Below, in pieces: positions 55,062 to 64,000 of a stretch of DNA of 64,000 nt (the stretch's first letter is position 1; each line of letters starts with the position of its first letter). The stretch is from contig NC_014734.1 in the NCBI RefSeq assembly GCF_000183135.1, positions 2,790,001-2,854,000 of the forward strand, written 5' to 3'. Source of the DNA: Paludibacter propionicigenes WB4. GTDB taxonomy: Bacteria; Bacteroidota; Bacteroidia; Bacteroidales; Paludibacteraceae. The notes beneath the pieces were generated by a model. The model searched no databases, was not told where the DNA came from, and saw only the letters and a program-made list of their open reading frames with translations. The translations under genes were made by a program, and so were the position numbers.

Positions 55062-56429
55062 ATGAAAATAAAAATTATTTCTATATTGTCGTTTACGGTG
55101 CTATTAAGCTCGTGTTCGACCTGGATTGACTCCTCTCTTAATGATGACCCAAATAATCCAACAGATGTTGCTATGGCGCAGCTTGTTGCACCCATAGAGG
55201 CTAACTTAGCTTATATTGTAGGTGGAGAGTTACCCAGATTTACTTGTAGTTGGATGCAACAAATTGCAGGACTACAGAGTCAGTCAGCAGATATTGATAT
55301 TTATAATATCAGTGAGGCAGATACAGAAAATGCGTGGAGTTATAATCTTTATTCACCAGGCATGATTAATACCAAGTTGCTTATGGAAAAAGCTGTAAGC
55401 ACTAAATCGCCTCATTATGGTGGTATTGCTAAAGTTTTAATGGCATATCATTTAGGAGTGACAACTGATCTTTTTGGTGATATACCATATTCGGATGCGT
55501 TCAAAGGTGCAACAGGACAAACAAAATCCAAGTATGATACACAAGAAGCAATTTATACTACCATTTTTTCTTTATTAAATGATGCTATCGCTGATTTAAG
55601 TGCTGCTTCAAGTGCTTATGAACCCGGAACAGAAGACTTAATTTACGGTGGTGATTTAACAAAGTGGACTAAAACTGCTTATGCGTTGAAAGCAAGATAT
55701 AGCCTACACTTAGTAAAGCAAAAAGGTACATCTGCGTATACGGATGCTTTAAAAGCTATCGCAAATGCTTATAAAAGTAATGATGATGATTTAAAATTTG
55801 TGTTTGGTGAGGCTTACAACAATTCAAATCCAATTTTTCAATTTCAATCGGAGCGTGCACATTATATCGGTGCTAATACTACATATTTGAATATGTTGAA
55901 CTCTGTAAATGATCCGCGTAGAGCTGTCTATTTTGCTGGTAATGTAGGTTCTGCTGCCGGTCAGTCAAACTCAAGTGCATCTAAAGTAGGGGCAAATTAT
56001 GCATCGTCAGCAAGTTCTGTTTATTTAATATCTTATGCTGAGATTAAATTCATTGAAGCAGAAGCAAGTTTCCAGACTAATGATATTCCACGTGCTGTTA
56101 CAGCTTACAATGAAGGCTTAAAGGCATCATTGGATCGTGAAGGTGTGTATGATGCAGTTTGGTTTGCAGCGAATTCTATTACTGCTGGAACTATTTCATT
56201 AGAAAAAATAATGAATCAAAAGTATTTGAGTTCATTCTTGCAGATTGAATCTTTCACAGATTGGAGAAGAACAGGATTTCCAACACTAGCTCTTGCTACA
56301 GGTGCTGTTACTACAGAAATTCCTCGCAGACTACCTTATGCTCAGGATGAAAGATTGTATAATTTTGATAATTTTAAACCTTACGCAGGGCTTACAATAA
56401 CAAGCCGTGTTTGGTGGGATAAACAATAA
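55062..56429 (+). CDS. SusD-like surface lipoprotein, copy 2
   Basis: A 455-residue lipoprotein (lipobox LSSC near residue 18, then STWIDSSLNDDPNNPTDV). It belongs to the SusD-like/RagB superfamily of the SusD_2 type, with N-terminal DPNNPT, the internal GGIAKVLMAYHLGVTTDLFG, DIPYSDAF and the late segment YLISYAEIKFIEAEA. It is not closely related to the SusD at 48689, which fits different substrates for the two pairs. It is co-transcribed with the SusC gene and ended by the palindrome at 56492. Confidence 0.9.
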   Translation: MKIKIISILSFTVLLSSCSTWIDSSLNDDPNNPTDVAMAQLVAPIEANLAYIVGGELPRFTCSWMQQIAGLQSQSADIDIYNISEADTENAWSYNLYSPGMINTKLLMEKAVSTKSPHYGGIAKVLMAYHLGVTTDLFGDIPYSDAFKGATGQTKSKYDTQEAIYTTIFSLLNDAIADLSAASSAYEPGTEDLIYGGDLTKWTKTAYALKARYSLHLVKQKGTSAYTDALKAIANAYKSNDDDLKFVFGEAYNNSNPIFQFQSERAHYIGANTTYLNMLNSVNDPRRAVYFAGNVGSAAGQSNSSASKVGANYASSASSVYLISYAEIKFIEAEASFQTNDIPRAVTAYNEGLKASLDREGVYDAVWFAANSITAGTISLEKIMNQKYLSSFLQIESFTDWRRTGFPTLALATGAVTTEIPRRLPYAQDERLYNFDNFKPYAGLTITSRVWWDKQ

Positions 56430-56491
56430 CGGAAGATAGACTACTACTAAATAACCGTTACAGGTTTATTCTAAAAAAATAGATAATTTAT

Positions 56492-56525
56492 CCAACCGTA
56501 TCAAGGCTAGCCTTGATACGGTTGG
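56492..56525. terminator. 34-base perfect palindrome, intrinsic terminator
   Basis: Two 15-base arms (CCAACCGTATCAAGG and its complement) flank CTAG. It lies about 60 bases after the SusD 2 stop and is followed by TCATTTTAT. As a full palindrome it could also serve as a binding site, but a terminator is the simplest reading. Confidence 0.8.
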
Positions 56526-56661
56526 TCATTTTATAGGTTCTTATTTTTACTTCTCCGTTGTAAGTGCATTTGGTCAGGTGTTTTCATATGACATGACTAA
56601 AAACGGTGCTTAAATCTTTTAATAATCTAATCTTCATATTGCAATAACCTGAAACAGTATC

Positions 56662-56692
56662 TTTCGGGAACGGATGTTTTTTTGTACTTTTG
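56662..56692 (+). promoter_or_regulatory. Probable promoter of hpt
   Basis: TACTTTTG at 56685-56692 fits the -7 consensus TAnnTTTG. A -33-like TTTC at 56662-56665 precedes it by a 19-base spacer. The start codon of hpt is about 100 bases downstream. Confidence 0.6.
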
Positions 56693-56796
56693 CAAAACTT
56701 TTAATGATATTGCCGTAATATTTTTAAACTATTGCTAGATAGCATTTTCAAATAGAAATAAACTAAAAAACAATTCTCTAAATTTCCGGATTTCAC

Positions 56797-57336
56797 ATGA
56801 ACACGATACAAATTAAAGACAAAAAGTTTTCACTATCTATCCCAGAGGTAGAAATTCAAGCAGCGGTTCGTAAAGTAGCGGAAGCTATCAACCATGATAT
56901 TGCAGAAAAAAATCCATTATTTATCTGCGTTTTGAATGGTGCATTTATGTTTGCCGGTGATTTGATGAAAAATGTAAGTATTCCGTGTGAGATTACTTTT
57001 GTTAAGTTGTCGTCGTATGAGGGGCTATATTCCAGTGGTTCGGTGAAAGAGATAATCGGTTTAAATGAGAGTGTGGTAGGACGTAACGTGGTGGTGGTTG
57101 AAGATATTGTGGATACAGGCGTTACTATGGAGCGTATTCTGAGTTCGCTCAGAGCTAAAGGTGCCAATGATATAAGAGTTGCTACTTTCTTACAAAAACC
57201 AGATGCTTTGCAACGGGATATAAAGATTGATTATGTGGCAATGCAAATTCCGAACGATTTTATAGTCGGATATGGATTGGATTACGACGGGTATGGTCGT
57301 AATTTGAAGGATATTTACACAGTGGTTTCTGAATGA
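56797..57336 (+). CDS. hpt: Hypoxanthine phosphoribosyltransferase
   Basis: A 179-residue purine phosphoribosyltransferase. The PRPP-binding signature VVVVEDIVDTGVT is at 98-110 (acidic E102, D103). The flexible-loop segment is KLSSYEGLYSSGSVK, and the C-terminal VGYGLDYDGYGRNL binds the base. It salvages hypoxanthine (and usually guanine) to IMP/GMP with PRPP, in the cytoplasm. The adenylate kinase gene follows after 69 bases, so purine salvage and nucleotide balance are probably expressed together. Its length is normal. Confidence 0.94.
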   Translation: MNTIQIKDKKFSLSIPEVEIQAAVRKVAEAINHDIAEKNPLFICVLNGAFMFAGDLMKNVSIPCEITFVKLSSYEGLYSSGSVKEIIGLNESVVGRNVVVVEDIVDTGVTMERILSSLRAKGANDIRVATFLQKPDALQRDIKIDYVAMQIPNDFIVGYGLDYDGYGRNLKDIYTVVSE

Positions 57337-57405
57337 AAATTCCATGAACTGTAATGTTTAGGTATCATTGCAGTTTGTTTTAGTTAATATATTAAAGATA
57401 AAGAA

Positions 57406-57981
57406 ATGCTCAACATTATTATTTGTGGTGCGCCGGGTTGCGGAAAAGGCACACAAAGTGATTTGATTGTAGGTAAATACAATCTTAAACACCTTTCTAC
57501 CGGTGATTTACTGCGTAAAGAAATTGCTGAAAAAAGCGAATTGGGAATAACTGCTGAAAGTTATATCTCGAAAGGGAATTTGGTGCCGGATGAAATGATT
57601 ATCAATATCCTGTCGAAGAATATTGAAGCTTTTGATAATGATATCAATGGTATGATTTTGGATGGATTTCCGAGAACAGTAGCGCAGGCTGAGGCTTTAC
57701 AAACCATGTTGAGTAACAGTGGCAAGGAAATCAGTACTTTACTTGATTTAAGTGTAGAAAAAGATGAATTAATAGATCGTCTTTTAAAAAGAGGACAAAC
57801 TTCAGGAAGAAGCGATGATAATCTGGAAACAATCCAGAAACGTTTAGAAGTATATGAACTGCAAACAGCTCCTGTAAGTGATTTCTATAAAAAACTGGGC
57901 AAATATGCAGCCGTTGACGGTATGGGTTCTGTAGAAGAAATCTTCGGACGTATAGCTTCTATTCTGGATTCAAAGAAATAA
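57406..57981 (+). CDS. adk: Adenylate kinase
   Basis: A 191-residue adenylate kinase of the short type. The P-loop GAPGCGKGT is at 8-16, followed by HLSTGDLLRKEI, the AMP-site GMILDGFPRTVAQAEAL and the LID region RGQTSGRSDDN. It lacks the long zinc-type LID. It interconverts 2 ADP with ATP and AMP. It lies in a housekeeping run between hpt and obgE, a gene order I have seen in Bacteroidales. A hairpin in the 81-base gap to obgE can end or attenuate transcription. Confidence 0.95.
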   Translation: MLNIIICGAPGCGKGTQSDLIVGKYNLKHLSTGDLLRKEIAEKSELGITAESYISKGNLVPDEMIINILSKNIEAFDNDINGMILDGFPRTVAQAEALQTMLSNSGKEISTLLDLSVEKDELIDRLLKRGQTSGRSDDNLETIQKRLEVYELQTAPVSDFYKKLGKYAAVDGMGSVEEIFGRIASILDSKK

Positions 57982-58003
57982 TTTTTCTGACTAAAAAATA
58001 CTA

Positions 58004-58036
58004 AAAACACACCGGAAACTTATTCAGGTGTGTTTT
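58004..58036 (+). terminator. Hairpin between adk and obgE
   Basis: AAAACACACC (58004-58013) pairs with GGTGTGTTTT (58027-58036). The T tract after it is short. It lies 27 bases before the obgE start, so it may be a partial terminator or leader structure. Confidence 0.65.
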
Positions 58037-58062
58037 GTTATCTCATAAACAAAACAAATAAA

Positions 58063-59196
58063 ATGGCAAGCTCTAACTTTGTAGATTACGTAAAGATTTT
58101 TTGTCGTTCGGGCAAAGGTGGACCAGGTTCAAAACACTTATATCGGGACAAGCTTACGACAAAGGGTGGTCCCGATGGAGGTGATGGCGGACGTGGAGGC
58201 CATATTATTTTAAGAGGCAGTAAAAATCACTGGACGCTGATTCACCTGAAATATGCCCGACATATTTATGCCGGCGATGGTGAAAGTGGAGGTTTGAGCA
58301 GAAGCTTTGGAAAAGATGGCGAGGATAAAGTTATCGAAGTGCCTTGCGGAACTGTAGTATATGATGCTGAGACAGGAGAATTTCTTTCTGATATAAAGGA
58401 AGATGGCGAAGAGGTAGTGTTGATTAAAGGTGGACGTGGTGGACAGGGCAACTGGCATTTCCGTTCTGCAACCAATCAAACACCGCGTTTTGCACAACCC
58501 GGTGAAGCATCGATAGAGAAAACAGTGATCTTGCAATTGAAGGTATTAGCGGATGTTGGTTTGGTAGGTTTTCCTAATGCTGGCAAATCAACCCTGCTAT
58601 CGGTTGTATCTGCTGCAAAACCCGAAATTGCGAATTATCCTTTTACCACATTGGTGCCAAATCTGGGTATTGTTTCTTATCGTGATGACCGATCATTTGT
58701 AATGGCTGATATTCCGGGAATAATTGAAGGAGCATCGGAAGGCCGTGGTCTTGGATTACGTTTTTTACGTCATATCGAAAGAAATTCTATTTTGCTGTTT
58801 ATGATTCCGGCCGATACGGATGATATTATCGCCGAGTACAATATCCTGCTTAATGAGCTGAAACAATATAATCCCGAGCTTGTAGACAAGCAGAGAATTT
58901 TGGCTATAACCAAATGTGATATGCTGGATGAAGAGTTGACAGCAGAAATAAAGAAACTGGTGCCTACAGATATTCAGTCTGTTTTCATCTCGTCGGTAAC
59001 GGGTTTGGGTCTTGCAGAGCTCAAAGATTTGATTTGGACTGAAATAAACAAGGAATCCAATAAAATCGTTGAAATAACGCATCGTCCAATGGAAATAGCC
59101 TATCGTGAAGTGGAGGAAGAGCTTGAGGAAGAGGAAGAAGATGAAGAGGAGGATGACTTGAGTCAATATAAAGGAATAGGCTGGGATGAACTGTAA
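58063..59196 (+). CDS. obgE: GTPase Obg
   Basis: A 377-residue Obg GTPase; I use ATG 58063, which gives [20 protein letters not shown], the family start. The glycine-rich Obg domain (1-158) contains [13 protein letters not shown]. The GTPase domain has G1 GFPNAGKS at 169-176, the [21 protein letters not shown]3/switch region and G4 as TKCD. The C-terminus ends in an acidic run before [12 protein letters not shown]. It acts on the large ribosomal subunit and in growth control. It lies in the same direction as adk and the YfiH-family gene. Confidence 0.96.
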   Translation: MASSNFVDYVKIFCRSGKGGPGSKHLYRDKLTTKGGPDGGDGGRGGHIILRGSKNHWTLIHLKYARHIYAGDGESGGLSRSFGKDGEDKVIEVPCGTVVYDAETGEFLSDIKEDGEEVVLIKGGRGGQGNWHFRSATNQTPRFAQPGEASIEKTVILQLKVLADVGLVGFPNAGKSTLLSVVSAAKPEIANYPFTTLVPNLGIVSYRDDRSFVMADIPGIIEGASEGRGLGLRFLRHIERNSILLFMIPADTDDIIAEYNILLNELKQYNPELVDKQRILAITKCDMLDEELTAEIKKLVPTDIQSVFISSVTGLGLAELKDLIWTEINKESNKIVEITHRPMEIAYREVEEELEEEEEDEEEDDLSQYKGIGWDEL

Positions 59197-59227
59197 AACA
59201 GAGGTGAGCAGTAAGAGGTAAGCAACT

Positions 59228-60010
59228 ATGATTACGTACAAGTTACTGGAAAGATATAATGAAATTGCCCATTTTTGCACGAGCCGGGAAGGTGGTGTAA
59301 GTATGGGCAATTATGCATCATTCAATTTGAGTCCGTTTTGTGGTGATGCGCCCGAGAGTCTTTCGCAAAATCAGCAAATTTTGTGTGATCAGCTTGGTAT
59401 AAATTTGGAAAACCTTATCCTTCCGTATCAAAATCACGGCACTGAGGTTAGAGAAATTGACGAAGCTTACTTTCATCTATCAAAAGCAGAGAAATTGCAA
59501 TATCTAAATGGTATTGATGCTTTATATACCAACTTACCGGGAATTTGTATCGGAGTTACCACAGCCGATTGTGTTCCGTTATTATTTTATGATCCGGTTA
59601 AGCAAGTGGTGGCAGCTGCTCATGCAGGCTGGCGTGGCACGTGTGGTCTGATTGCAGAGAAAACTATCCGTAGGCTTGTTGAGGTACATAAATGCAGTGT
59701 AAAGGATATTTTGGCGGTTATTGGACCATCAATATCGAGCGAGGTATATGAAGTCGGTGTTGAAGTGATTGATTCATTTAAGGTGGCAGGCTTTGATGTA
59801 TCCAACATCTGTGAACAACGGGAAGGCTCATTTTTTCTCGATTTGTGGAAAGCAAATCAGCAATCACTTGAAAAAGCAGGAATACCGGCTGAAAATATAG
59901 AGATTGCGGGGCTTTGTACATTTACCAGCCCTGATCGTTTCTTTTCAGCCCGCAGGTTAGGAATAAAGTCAGGCAGGATGCTAAGTGGAATAATGATTAA
60001 GAAATCTTGA
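59228..60010 (+). CDS. Multicopper/YfiH-type (PgeF) purine nucleosidase-family protein
   Basis: A 260-residue DUF152/YfiH protein (once called laccase domain or polyphenol oxidase family). It has FCTSREGGVSMGNYASFNLS, YQNHGTEVREID, TADCVPLLFYD, AAAHAGWRGTCGLIAEKT and FTSPDRFFSARR, so the zinc ligands His and Cys are kept. Studied members are either purine nucleoside phosphorylases acting on adenosine or a peptidoglycan-editing factor (PgeF). It is cytoplasmic. It lies 31 bases after obgE, so it is co-transcribed. The stop overlaps a TTG that could start the next gene. Confidence 0.9.
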   Translation: MITYKLLERYNEIAHFCTSREGGVSMGNYASFNLSPFCGDAPESLSQNQQILCDQLGINLENLILPYQNHGTEVREIDEAYFHLSKAEKLQYLNGIDALYTNLPGICIGVTTADCVPLLFYDPVKQVVAAAHAGWRGTCGLIAEKTIRRLVEVHKCSVKDILAVIGPSISSEVYEVGVEVIDSFKVAGFDVSNICEQREGSFFLDLWKANQQSLEKAGIPAENIEIAGLCTFTSPDRFFSARRLGIKSGRMLSGIMIKKS

Positions 60011-60033
60011 AACATTCATTCGTAGTTCTAAGT

Positions 60034-60696
60034 ATGGATATTATAATTTCAAATAGAATACGTGAGGCTTGTCCGCAGCTGGTTTTGGCAACCATCACAT
60101 GTGAGGTGAAGAACGCTGAAACTTCATCAGAGTTTTGGTCTGAAATGGAGGCCGAAGTTCAACGAATAAAATCGGTTTACGCGTTGGAGGAAATAAACAA
60201 GCGTCCCGAAATAGCAGCAACCCGTAAGGTTTATAAAATACTGGGTAAAGATCCCAATCGTTATCGTCCGTCGGCAGAAGCATTGTGTAGGCGCATACTG
60301 CGCGAGATTTCAATTTATAAAGTCAGTACTTTAGTTGATGTTATCAACCTGGTTTCCATTCGAAGCGGATTTTCTATCGGAGGTTTTGATTTAGATAAGA
60401 TAGAGGGTAAAGAAATTCGACTGGAGGTAGGAACAGCCGATGACGAATTTGAAGCTATAGGCAGAGGACTTTTAAATGTGGCAGGATTGCCGCTCTACAA
60501 AGATAAAACAGGTGGAATAGGTACGCCAACCAGCGACAATGAGCGAACAAAAATATCTGCTGATACAACAAGACTGCTAATGATTATAAACGGATACAGT
60601 GGCAGGTCAGGGCTTCAGGATGCTGTAGATTTTTCTATTGAATTGCTGGGAAAGTATGCCGAATTAGCAAATGTAGAGGTTCACTTTATTGAATAA
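60034..60696 (+). CDS. B3/B4 tRNA-binding-domain protein
   Basis: A 220-residue stand-alone B3/B4 domain, as found in the phenylalanyl-tRNA synthetase beta chain. It has NKRPEIAATRKVYKILGKDP, NRYRPSAEALCRRILR, VNLVSIRSGFSIGGFD-type segments and GIGTPTSDNERTKIS. I choose ATG 60034; an upstream TTG at 60007 would overlap the previous stop. The domain may edit or bind mischarged tRNA, but the cellular role of the free form is not settled. The stop is one base from the end of the convergent xseB gene. Confidence 0.85.
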   Translation: MDIIISNRIREACPQLVLATITCEVKNAETSSEFWSEMEAEVQRIKSVYALEEINKRPEIAATRKVYKILGKDPNRYRPSAEALCRRILREISIYKVSTLVDVINLVSIRSGFSIGGFDLDKIEGKEIRLEVGTADDEFEAIGRGLLNVAGLPLYKDKTGGIGTPTSDNERTKISADTTRLLMIINGYSGRSGLQDAVDFSIELLGKYAELANVEVHFIE

Positions 60697-60697
60697 T

Positions 60698-60901
60698 TCA
60701 GCTCTCCAGATCAGCCATCATTTTCTCAAGTTCCTCATCCAACTCGTGCAATTGCTTTTTACAAAACTCCATCAGAACGGCAGCGCGTTTTACTTTTTCA
60801 GCAATTAAATCCATATTTATTTCTGAATTGCTTTCCAACTCAGCCAGAATTTGCTCCAGTTCAGCAACTGCTTCGGTGTATGTTAGCTTTAGTTTTGCCA
60901 T
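60698..60901 (-). CDS. xseB: Exodeoxyribonuclease VII small subunit
   Basis: A 67-residue XseB. It has the family pattern LTYTEAVAELEQILAELES, then KVKRAAVLMEFCKKQLHELD, then EEL near the end, all helical. It partners XseA, which degrades single-stranded DNA. No xseA is present in the window; it may lie elsewhere. It lies 36 bases after the ClC channel gene in the same direction, and its stop is next to the stop of the convergent B3/B4-domain gene. Confidence 0.93.
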   Translation of the reverse strand: MAKLKLTYTEAVAELEQILAELESNSEINMDLIAEKVKRAAVLMEFCKKQLHELDEELEKMMADLES

Positions 60902-60937
60902 TGTTTTAATTTTTACGTCAGGGGAAATGATTTTATG

Positions 60938-62716
60938 CTATTCTTCAGAAAAATGAACAAGCACATGTCTGTAAGAGTTGAAGATTTTAGATTTCGAACA
61001 AAATCCCAGATAGACTTTATTATCATCCACCACCGGCAGATACCAGGAGTTAGTATCTTCAAAAATATCCATTACAGTCTCCATAGGCATACTGGCATTG
61101 AGCAATGCCGGAGGAGACGTCATCAATTTATTTACTTTAAACCGGTTATATAAATCAGGGCGGAACATAATATTGCGCACCTCATCTACCAGCACTATAC
61201 CGTTTAATCTGTTAGTAACCGGGTTTACAACAGGAAATATATTTCTTTTGGATTTTGATATTTTCTTTACGAGCTCGCCTAATGTCATGTCGGGGTACAA
61301 TGTTATGAAATCCGTCTCTATGAAGTTCTCCATTTTCAGCATCGTAAGTATCGCCTTGTCTTTATGATGAGTCAGCAGTTCGCCTTTCTTGGCCAATCGC
61401 ATGGCATACAAACTGTGCGGTTCAAAAAGAATAATGGTCAGATAGGAAACTACGGAAACAATCATCAGCGTCATAAATAAATTATAGCCACCGGTTAGTT
61501 CTGCAATAAGGAATATTCCGGTCAGAGGAGCATGCATTACGCCCGACATAAGCCCGGACATTCCTGCCAATGCAAAATTAGCTTCCGGAGCATGAATTCC
61601 CAAAAACGACAAAACATGAGACACCACAAAACCTGTTAAGCAACCGACAAACAACGATGGCGCAAAGATTCCACCCACGCCACCGGCCGAAGTTGTAGAT
61701 GCCGATGCAAATATTTTAAAGATAACGATTAAAGAGAGGTAAATAACTATTACCCATGGACTGTTTCCGAGTCCCAGAAAGAAGCTCTGATTGAGAACAG
61801 AAGACGATTGACCATTTAGGAGAGCGACGATTGTATCATAACCCTCGCCATAAAGCGGCGGGAAAATAAAAATAAGTATGCTTAAGATCAGACCTCCAAT
61901 AATCAGTTTCGAATAGGGATTTTTGTATCTTCTGAAAAAACTCTCGATTTTATTCATTCCCCGTGTAAAATAGAGCGATACAAGTCCACAAATAATGCCT
62001 AAAAGAATCAGGTAAGGTATTCGCTCTATGGCAAAGGGCTCGTATTTGCTAAACTGAAACATGAAGTTACTTCCGGAGAAGAAGTATGATAGTGATGTGG
62101 CTGTAACAGAGGAAATTAAAAGTGGTGCAATCGCTGTGAGTGTCATATCCAGCATCAGCACTTCAAGTGTGAACATCAAACCTGCAATTGGTGCTTTGAA
62201 GATGCCGCCAATAGCTCCGGCAGAGCCACAACCCACCAGAAGCATTAATGTCTTCTGATCCATTTTGAAAAAATTTCCCAGATTTGAACCAATAGCTGCT
62301 CCGGTAAGCACAATAGGTGCTTCGGCTCCTACAGATCCACCAAAGCCGATGGTTATGGAACTTCCTACTATTGAAGTCCAGGTGTTATGAAGTTTCAGGA
62401 TACTTTTTCGTTGCGAGAAGGCATACAAAATCCGGGTCACCCCGTGACTGATGTCATCTTTTACAATGTAGCGAACAAATAAAGAAGTGATTAAAATACC
62501 AACGATGGGGAAGAGTAAATACCAGTAATTTACATCCTGATGACTAAAATGACTGGTAAGCAGGTGCTGGATGAGATGAATAATAGTTCTTAGCACAAAG
62601 GCGGCAATAGCGGCAAAGATTCCTATTGCGAAGCTCAATATGAGTATAAAGTTTCGCTGCTTAACATGAGCCTCACGCCATGCAATCATTCTCAAATACC
62701 AATTCCTATTTTCCAT
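60938..62716 (-). CDS. ClC-family chloride channel with tandem CBS domains
   Basis: A 592-residue membrane protein; I use ATG 62716. Hydrophobic helices from about 20 to 440 carry the ClC selectivity-filter segments GFGGSVGAEAPIV (like GxxGxEGP), GCGSAGAIGGIFKAPIAG and GVGGIFAPSLF. The C-terminal 150 residues are two CBS domains (MENFIETDFITLYPDMTLGE onward, and MTSPPALLNASMPMETVMDI) that likely bind an adenosine ligand and gate transport. It moves chloride, perhaps with proton exchange. The critical inner glutamate is present. It is followed by xseB. Confidence 0.93.
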   Translation of the reverse strand: MENRNWYLRMIAWREAHVKQRNFILILSFAIGIFAAIAAFVLRTIIHLIQHLLTSHFSHQDVNYWYLLFPIVGILITSLFVRYIVKDDISHGVTRILYAFSQRKSILKLHNTWTSIVGSSITIGFGGSVGAEAPIVLTGAAIGSNLGNFFKMDQKTLMLLVGCGSAGAIGGIFKAPIAGLMFTLEVLMLDMTLTAIAPLLISSVTATSLSYFFSGSNFMFQFSKYEPFAIERIPYLILLGIICGLVSLYFTRGMNKIESFFRRYKNPYSKLIIGGLILSILIFIFPPLYGEGYDTIVALLNGQSSSVLNQSFFLGLGNSPWVIVIYLSLIVIFKIFASASTTSAGGVGGIFAPSLFVGCLTGFVVSHVLSFLGIHAPEANFALAGMSGLMSGVMHAPLTGIFLIAELTGGYNLFMTLMIVSVVSYLTIILFEPHSLYAMRLAKKGELLTHHKDKAILTMLKMENFIETDFITLYPDMTLGELVKKISKSKRNIFPVVNPVTNRLNGIVLVDEVRNIMFRPDLYNRFKVNKLMTSPPALLNASMPMETVMDIFEDTNSWYLPVVDDNKVYLGFCSKSKIFNSYRHVLVHFSEE

Positions 62717-62785
62717 ACCTTTATAAAAAACACCTAACAATCTTTCAAAAAACTTTCAACAAAGATATATAAATTAGAATCTAAA

Positions 62786-64000
62786 TCAAACACCTTTTCC
62801 TTTAAATAGAATTTCGAGGGTGTACAGAAGAATTTTCACATCGGTCAGTAACGACATATTTTCCATGTAAATAATATCATAATTAAGTCGTTCTATCATT
62901 TTATCCACCGTATCAGAATAACCGATTTTTATCGGACCCCACGAAGTCAACCCGGGTCTGATTCTGTAAAGCAGGCAGTAATACGGTGCCTGATCAATAA
63001 TCCTGTTGATATAATATCTTCTCTCCGGTCTGGGTCCCACTACGCTCATCTGACCCTTGAGCACATTCCAAAACTGAGGAATTTCGTCCAGCCTGTATTT
63101 CCTCAACACCCTGCCTACATTTGTAATTCTTTGATCATTAGGACTGCTGAGACGTGGTACACCTTTTTCGGCTCCGGTGTACATAGTTCTGAATTTCAGC
63201 ATCGTAAAAGTCCTGCCAAACCGACCTACCCGCTCCTGCTTGTAAAATACAGGTCCTTTTGAGTTTAGCTTTATCAGGAAAATAAAGGAAAGCACAAAAG
63301 GCGCAACTAAAGCTAAGGCCAAAAGCGAAATGATAATATCAAAAAGACGCTTGACACTTTCTTCCCAATCGGACATTGTAGAATCGGTGATGTTTACCAA
63401 AGGGCTTATATCCAGGTTTTTTATTTTTGCACTTCCCGTTAGTATTTCATACAGTCGTGGAGTAAACTGAATTTCGATATTGAATTTATACAATGAGTTG
63501 ATAATTTTGAAGAGTTGATAATCATCAGCATCGTCCAGCGCAATTATGGTTTCTTTGATATCGTATTTTTCTATGATTGAGTCCAACTGAAAAAGATTAC
63601 CCAAAACCTTATTGGGTGGGACGGCAGTGTGTTTATCGTTGCTTATGAAGCCTATCAGGGTGTTGTGTCTGGCATATTTTTCAAATTCCGAAGCTATTTT
63701 TAATGCGTTTTTTCCTGTGCCAATGATGATTGTGTTAACAGTCCATTTTCTGGTCTTGAAATTGTTTCTGATTTTTGAGCTAACAATACTCCTGAAGCTC
63801 AGCGTGAAAATAAACAGCAACCCGAATAATACAAGAAGTGAAATATAGAAGTACTGGTACGAAACAGAAATATCTTTAATCATTCTGATAGAAAAAATGG
63901 AAATAGATATAAATGCTGATGATGTGAATGTACTGAATATCTCGGCAACTCTGGATTTTTTTATCGGGTTTAAATAGAAGCCGCACAAATAATGAATTGA
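62786..64000 (-). CDS. Exopolysaccharide phosphoglycosyltransferase, second copy (partial)
   Basis: The C-terminal 400 or so residues of a polyprenol-phosphate phosphoglycosyltransferase that runs off the right edge. The frame is open at 64000 (reading SIHYLCGFYLNPIKKSRVAE), so the apparent start near 63988 is not real. It has a CoA-binding-like domain (TIIIGTGKNALKIASEFEKY), one hydrophobic segment (about 235-255) and the catalytic end: PVFYKQERVG, FTMLKFRTMY, YRLDEIPQFWNVL, QMSVVGPRPERR and RPGLTSWGP. The last part reads LTSWG where the WcaJ gene at 43198 has ITGWA. It probably initiates a different glycan. Confidence 0.88.
   Translation of the reverse strand, partial: SIHYLCGFYLNPIKKSRVAEIFSTFTSSAFISISIFSIRMIKDISVSYQYFYISLLVLFGLLFIFTLSFRSIVSSKIRNNFKTRKWTVNTIIIGTGKNALKIASEFEKYARHNTLIGFISNDKHTAVPPNKVLGNLFQLDSIIEKYDIKETIIALDDADDYQLFKIINSLYKFNIEIQFTPRLYEILTGSAKIKNLDISPLVNITDSTMSDWEESVKRLFDIIISLLALALVAPFVLSFIFLIKLNSKGPVFYKQERVGRFGRTFTMLKFRTMYTGAEKGVPRLSSPNDQRITNVGRVLRKYRLDEIPQFWNVLKGQMSVVGPRPERRYYINRIIDQAPYYCLLYRIRPGLTSWGPIKIGYSDTVDKMIERLNYDIIYMENMSLLTDVKILLYTLEILFKGKGV

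Noticed and set aside
58765-59310. Long frames on the strand opposite obgE, the xylanase, the metallophosphoesterase and other genes
   Set aside because: They are antisense shadows of well-supported genes with clear domains.
1-64000. CRISPR arrays, tRNA and rRNA genes
   Set aside because: I saw no regularly spaced repeats and no tRNA-like or rRNA-like stretch on either strand. A dedicated scan could still find a missed tRNA.

Overview
The window is chromosomal DNA from a member of the Bacteroidota, most likely the order Bacteroidales. The support is two SusC/SusD pairs, a type IX secretion sorting domain, promoters of the TTG-N20-TAnnTTTG type, A+T-rich intergenic DNA with few clear Shine-Dalgarno sites, and many lipoprotein and Sec signal peptides. 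I recognised no rRNA, tRNA or CRISPR array. The genus cannot be fixed from the sequence.

Left part (1-7700) is an accessory patch. It begins with the end of a possible nucleoid-associated protein, followed without a gap by an A+T-rich three-gene unit: an AAA ATPase, an HNH nuclease and a small unknown protein. The first two resemble the PtuA/PtuB pair of Septu phage defence. After it come isolated genes (a secreted JAMM-like protein, a DUF559 endonuclease-fold protein, a small secreted protein, a GNAT acetyltransferase and an S41 peptidase), separated by several families of short dispersed repeats, including REP-like hairpins.

The part from 7700 to 20500 holds a carbohydrate esterase, a metallophosphoesterase lipoprotein and a GH10 xylanase, which together suggest xylan use. 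It also holds a regulator with membrane segments, a secreted thioredoxin-fold protein, transaldolase, two right-handed beta-helix surface proteins (one lipoprotein, one T9SS cargo) and a small protein made of three internal repeats.

The part from 20547 to 44574 is one long plus-strand exopolysaccharide/capsule locus. It contains a Wza-type export lipoprotein, a Wzc-type tyrosine autokinase, a Wzx-type flippase, a Wzy-type polymerase, about ten glycosyltransferase domains, two hexapeptide acyltransferases, a GNAT/FemAB-like protein, an APH-like kinase, a deacetylase, a WecG/TagA transferase and a terminal WcaJ-type initiating phosphoglycosyltransferase. The locus has expanded by duplication. 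There are three intact paralogous GT4 genes plus a frameshifted fourth, an in-frame GT4-GT4 fusion joined at an A9 tract, and a decayed second copy of the initiating transferase just downstream.

The part from 45500 to 56430 has two SusC/SusD pairs in tandem. They share a nearly identical gapless promoter, leader and signal-peptide segment but have diverged bodies, and a dead IS982-family transposase lies between them. From 56800 to the end is housekeeping: hpt, adk, obgE, a YfiH/PgeF-family protein, a B3/B4-domain protein, xseB, a ClC channel with CBS domains, and a second phosphoglycosyltransferase that runs off the right edge.
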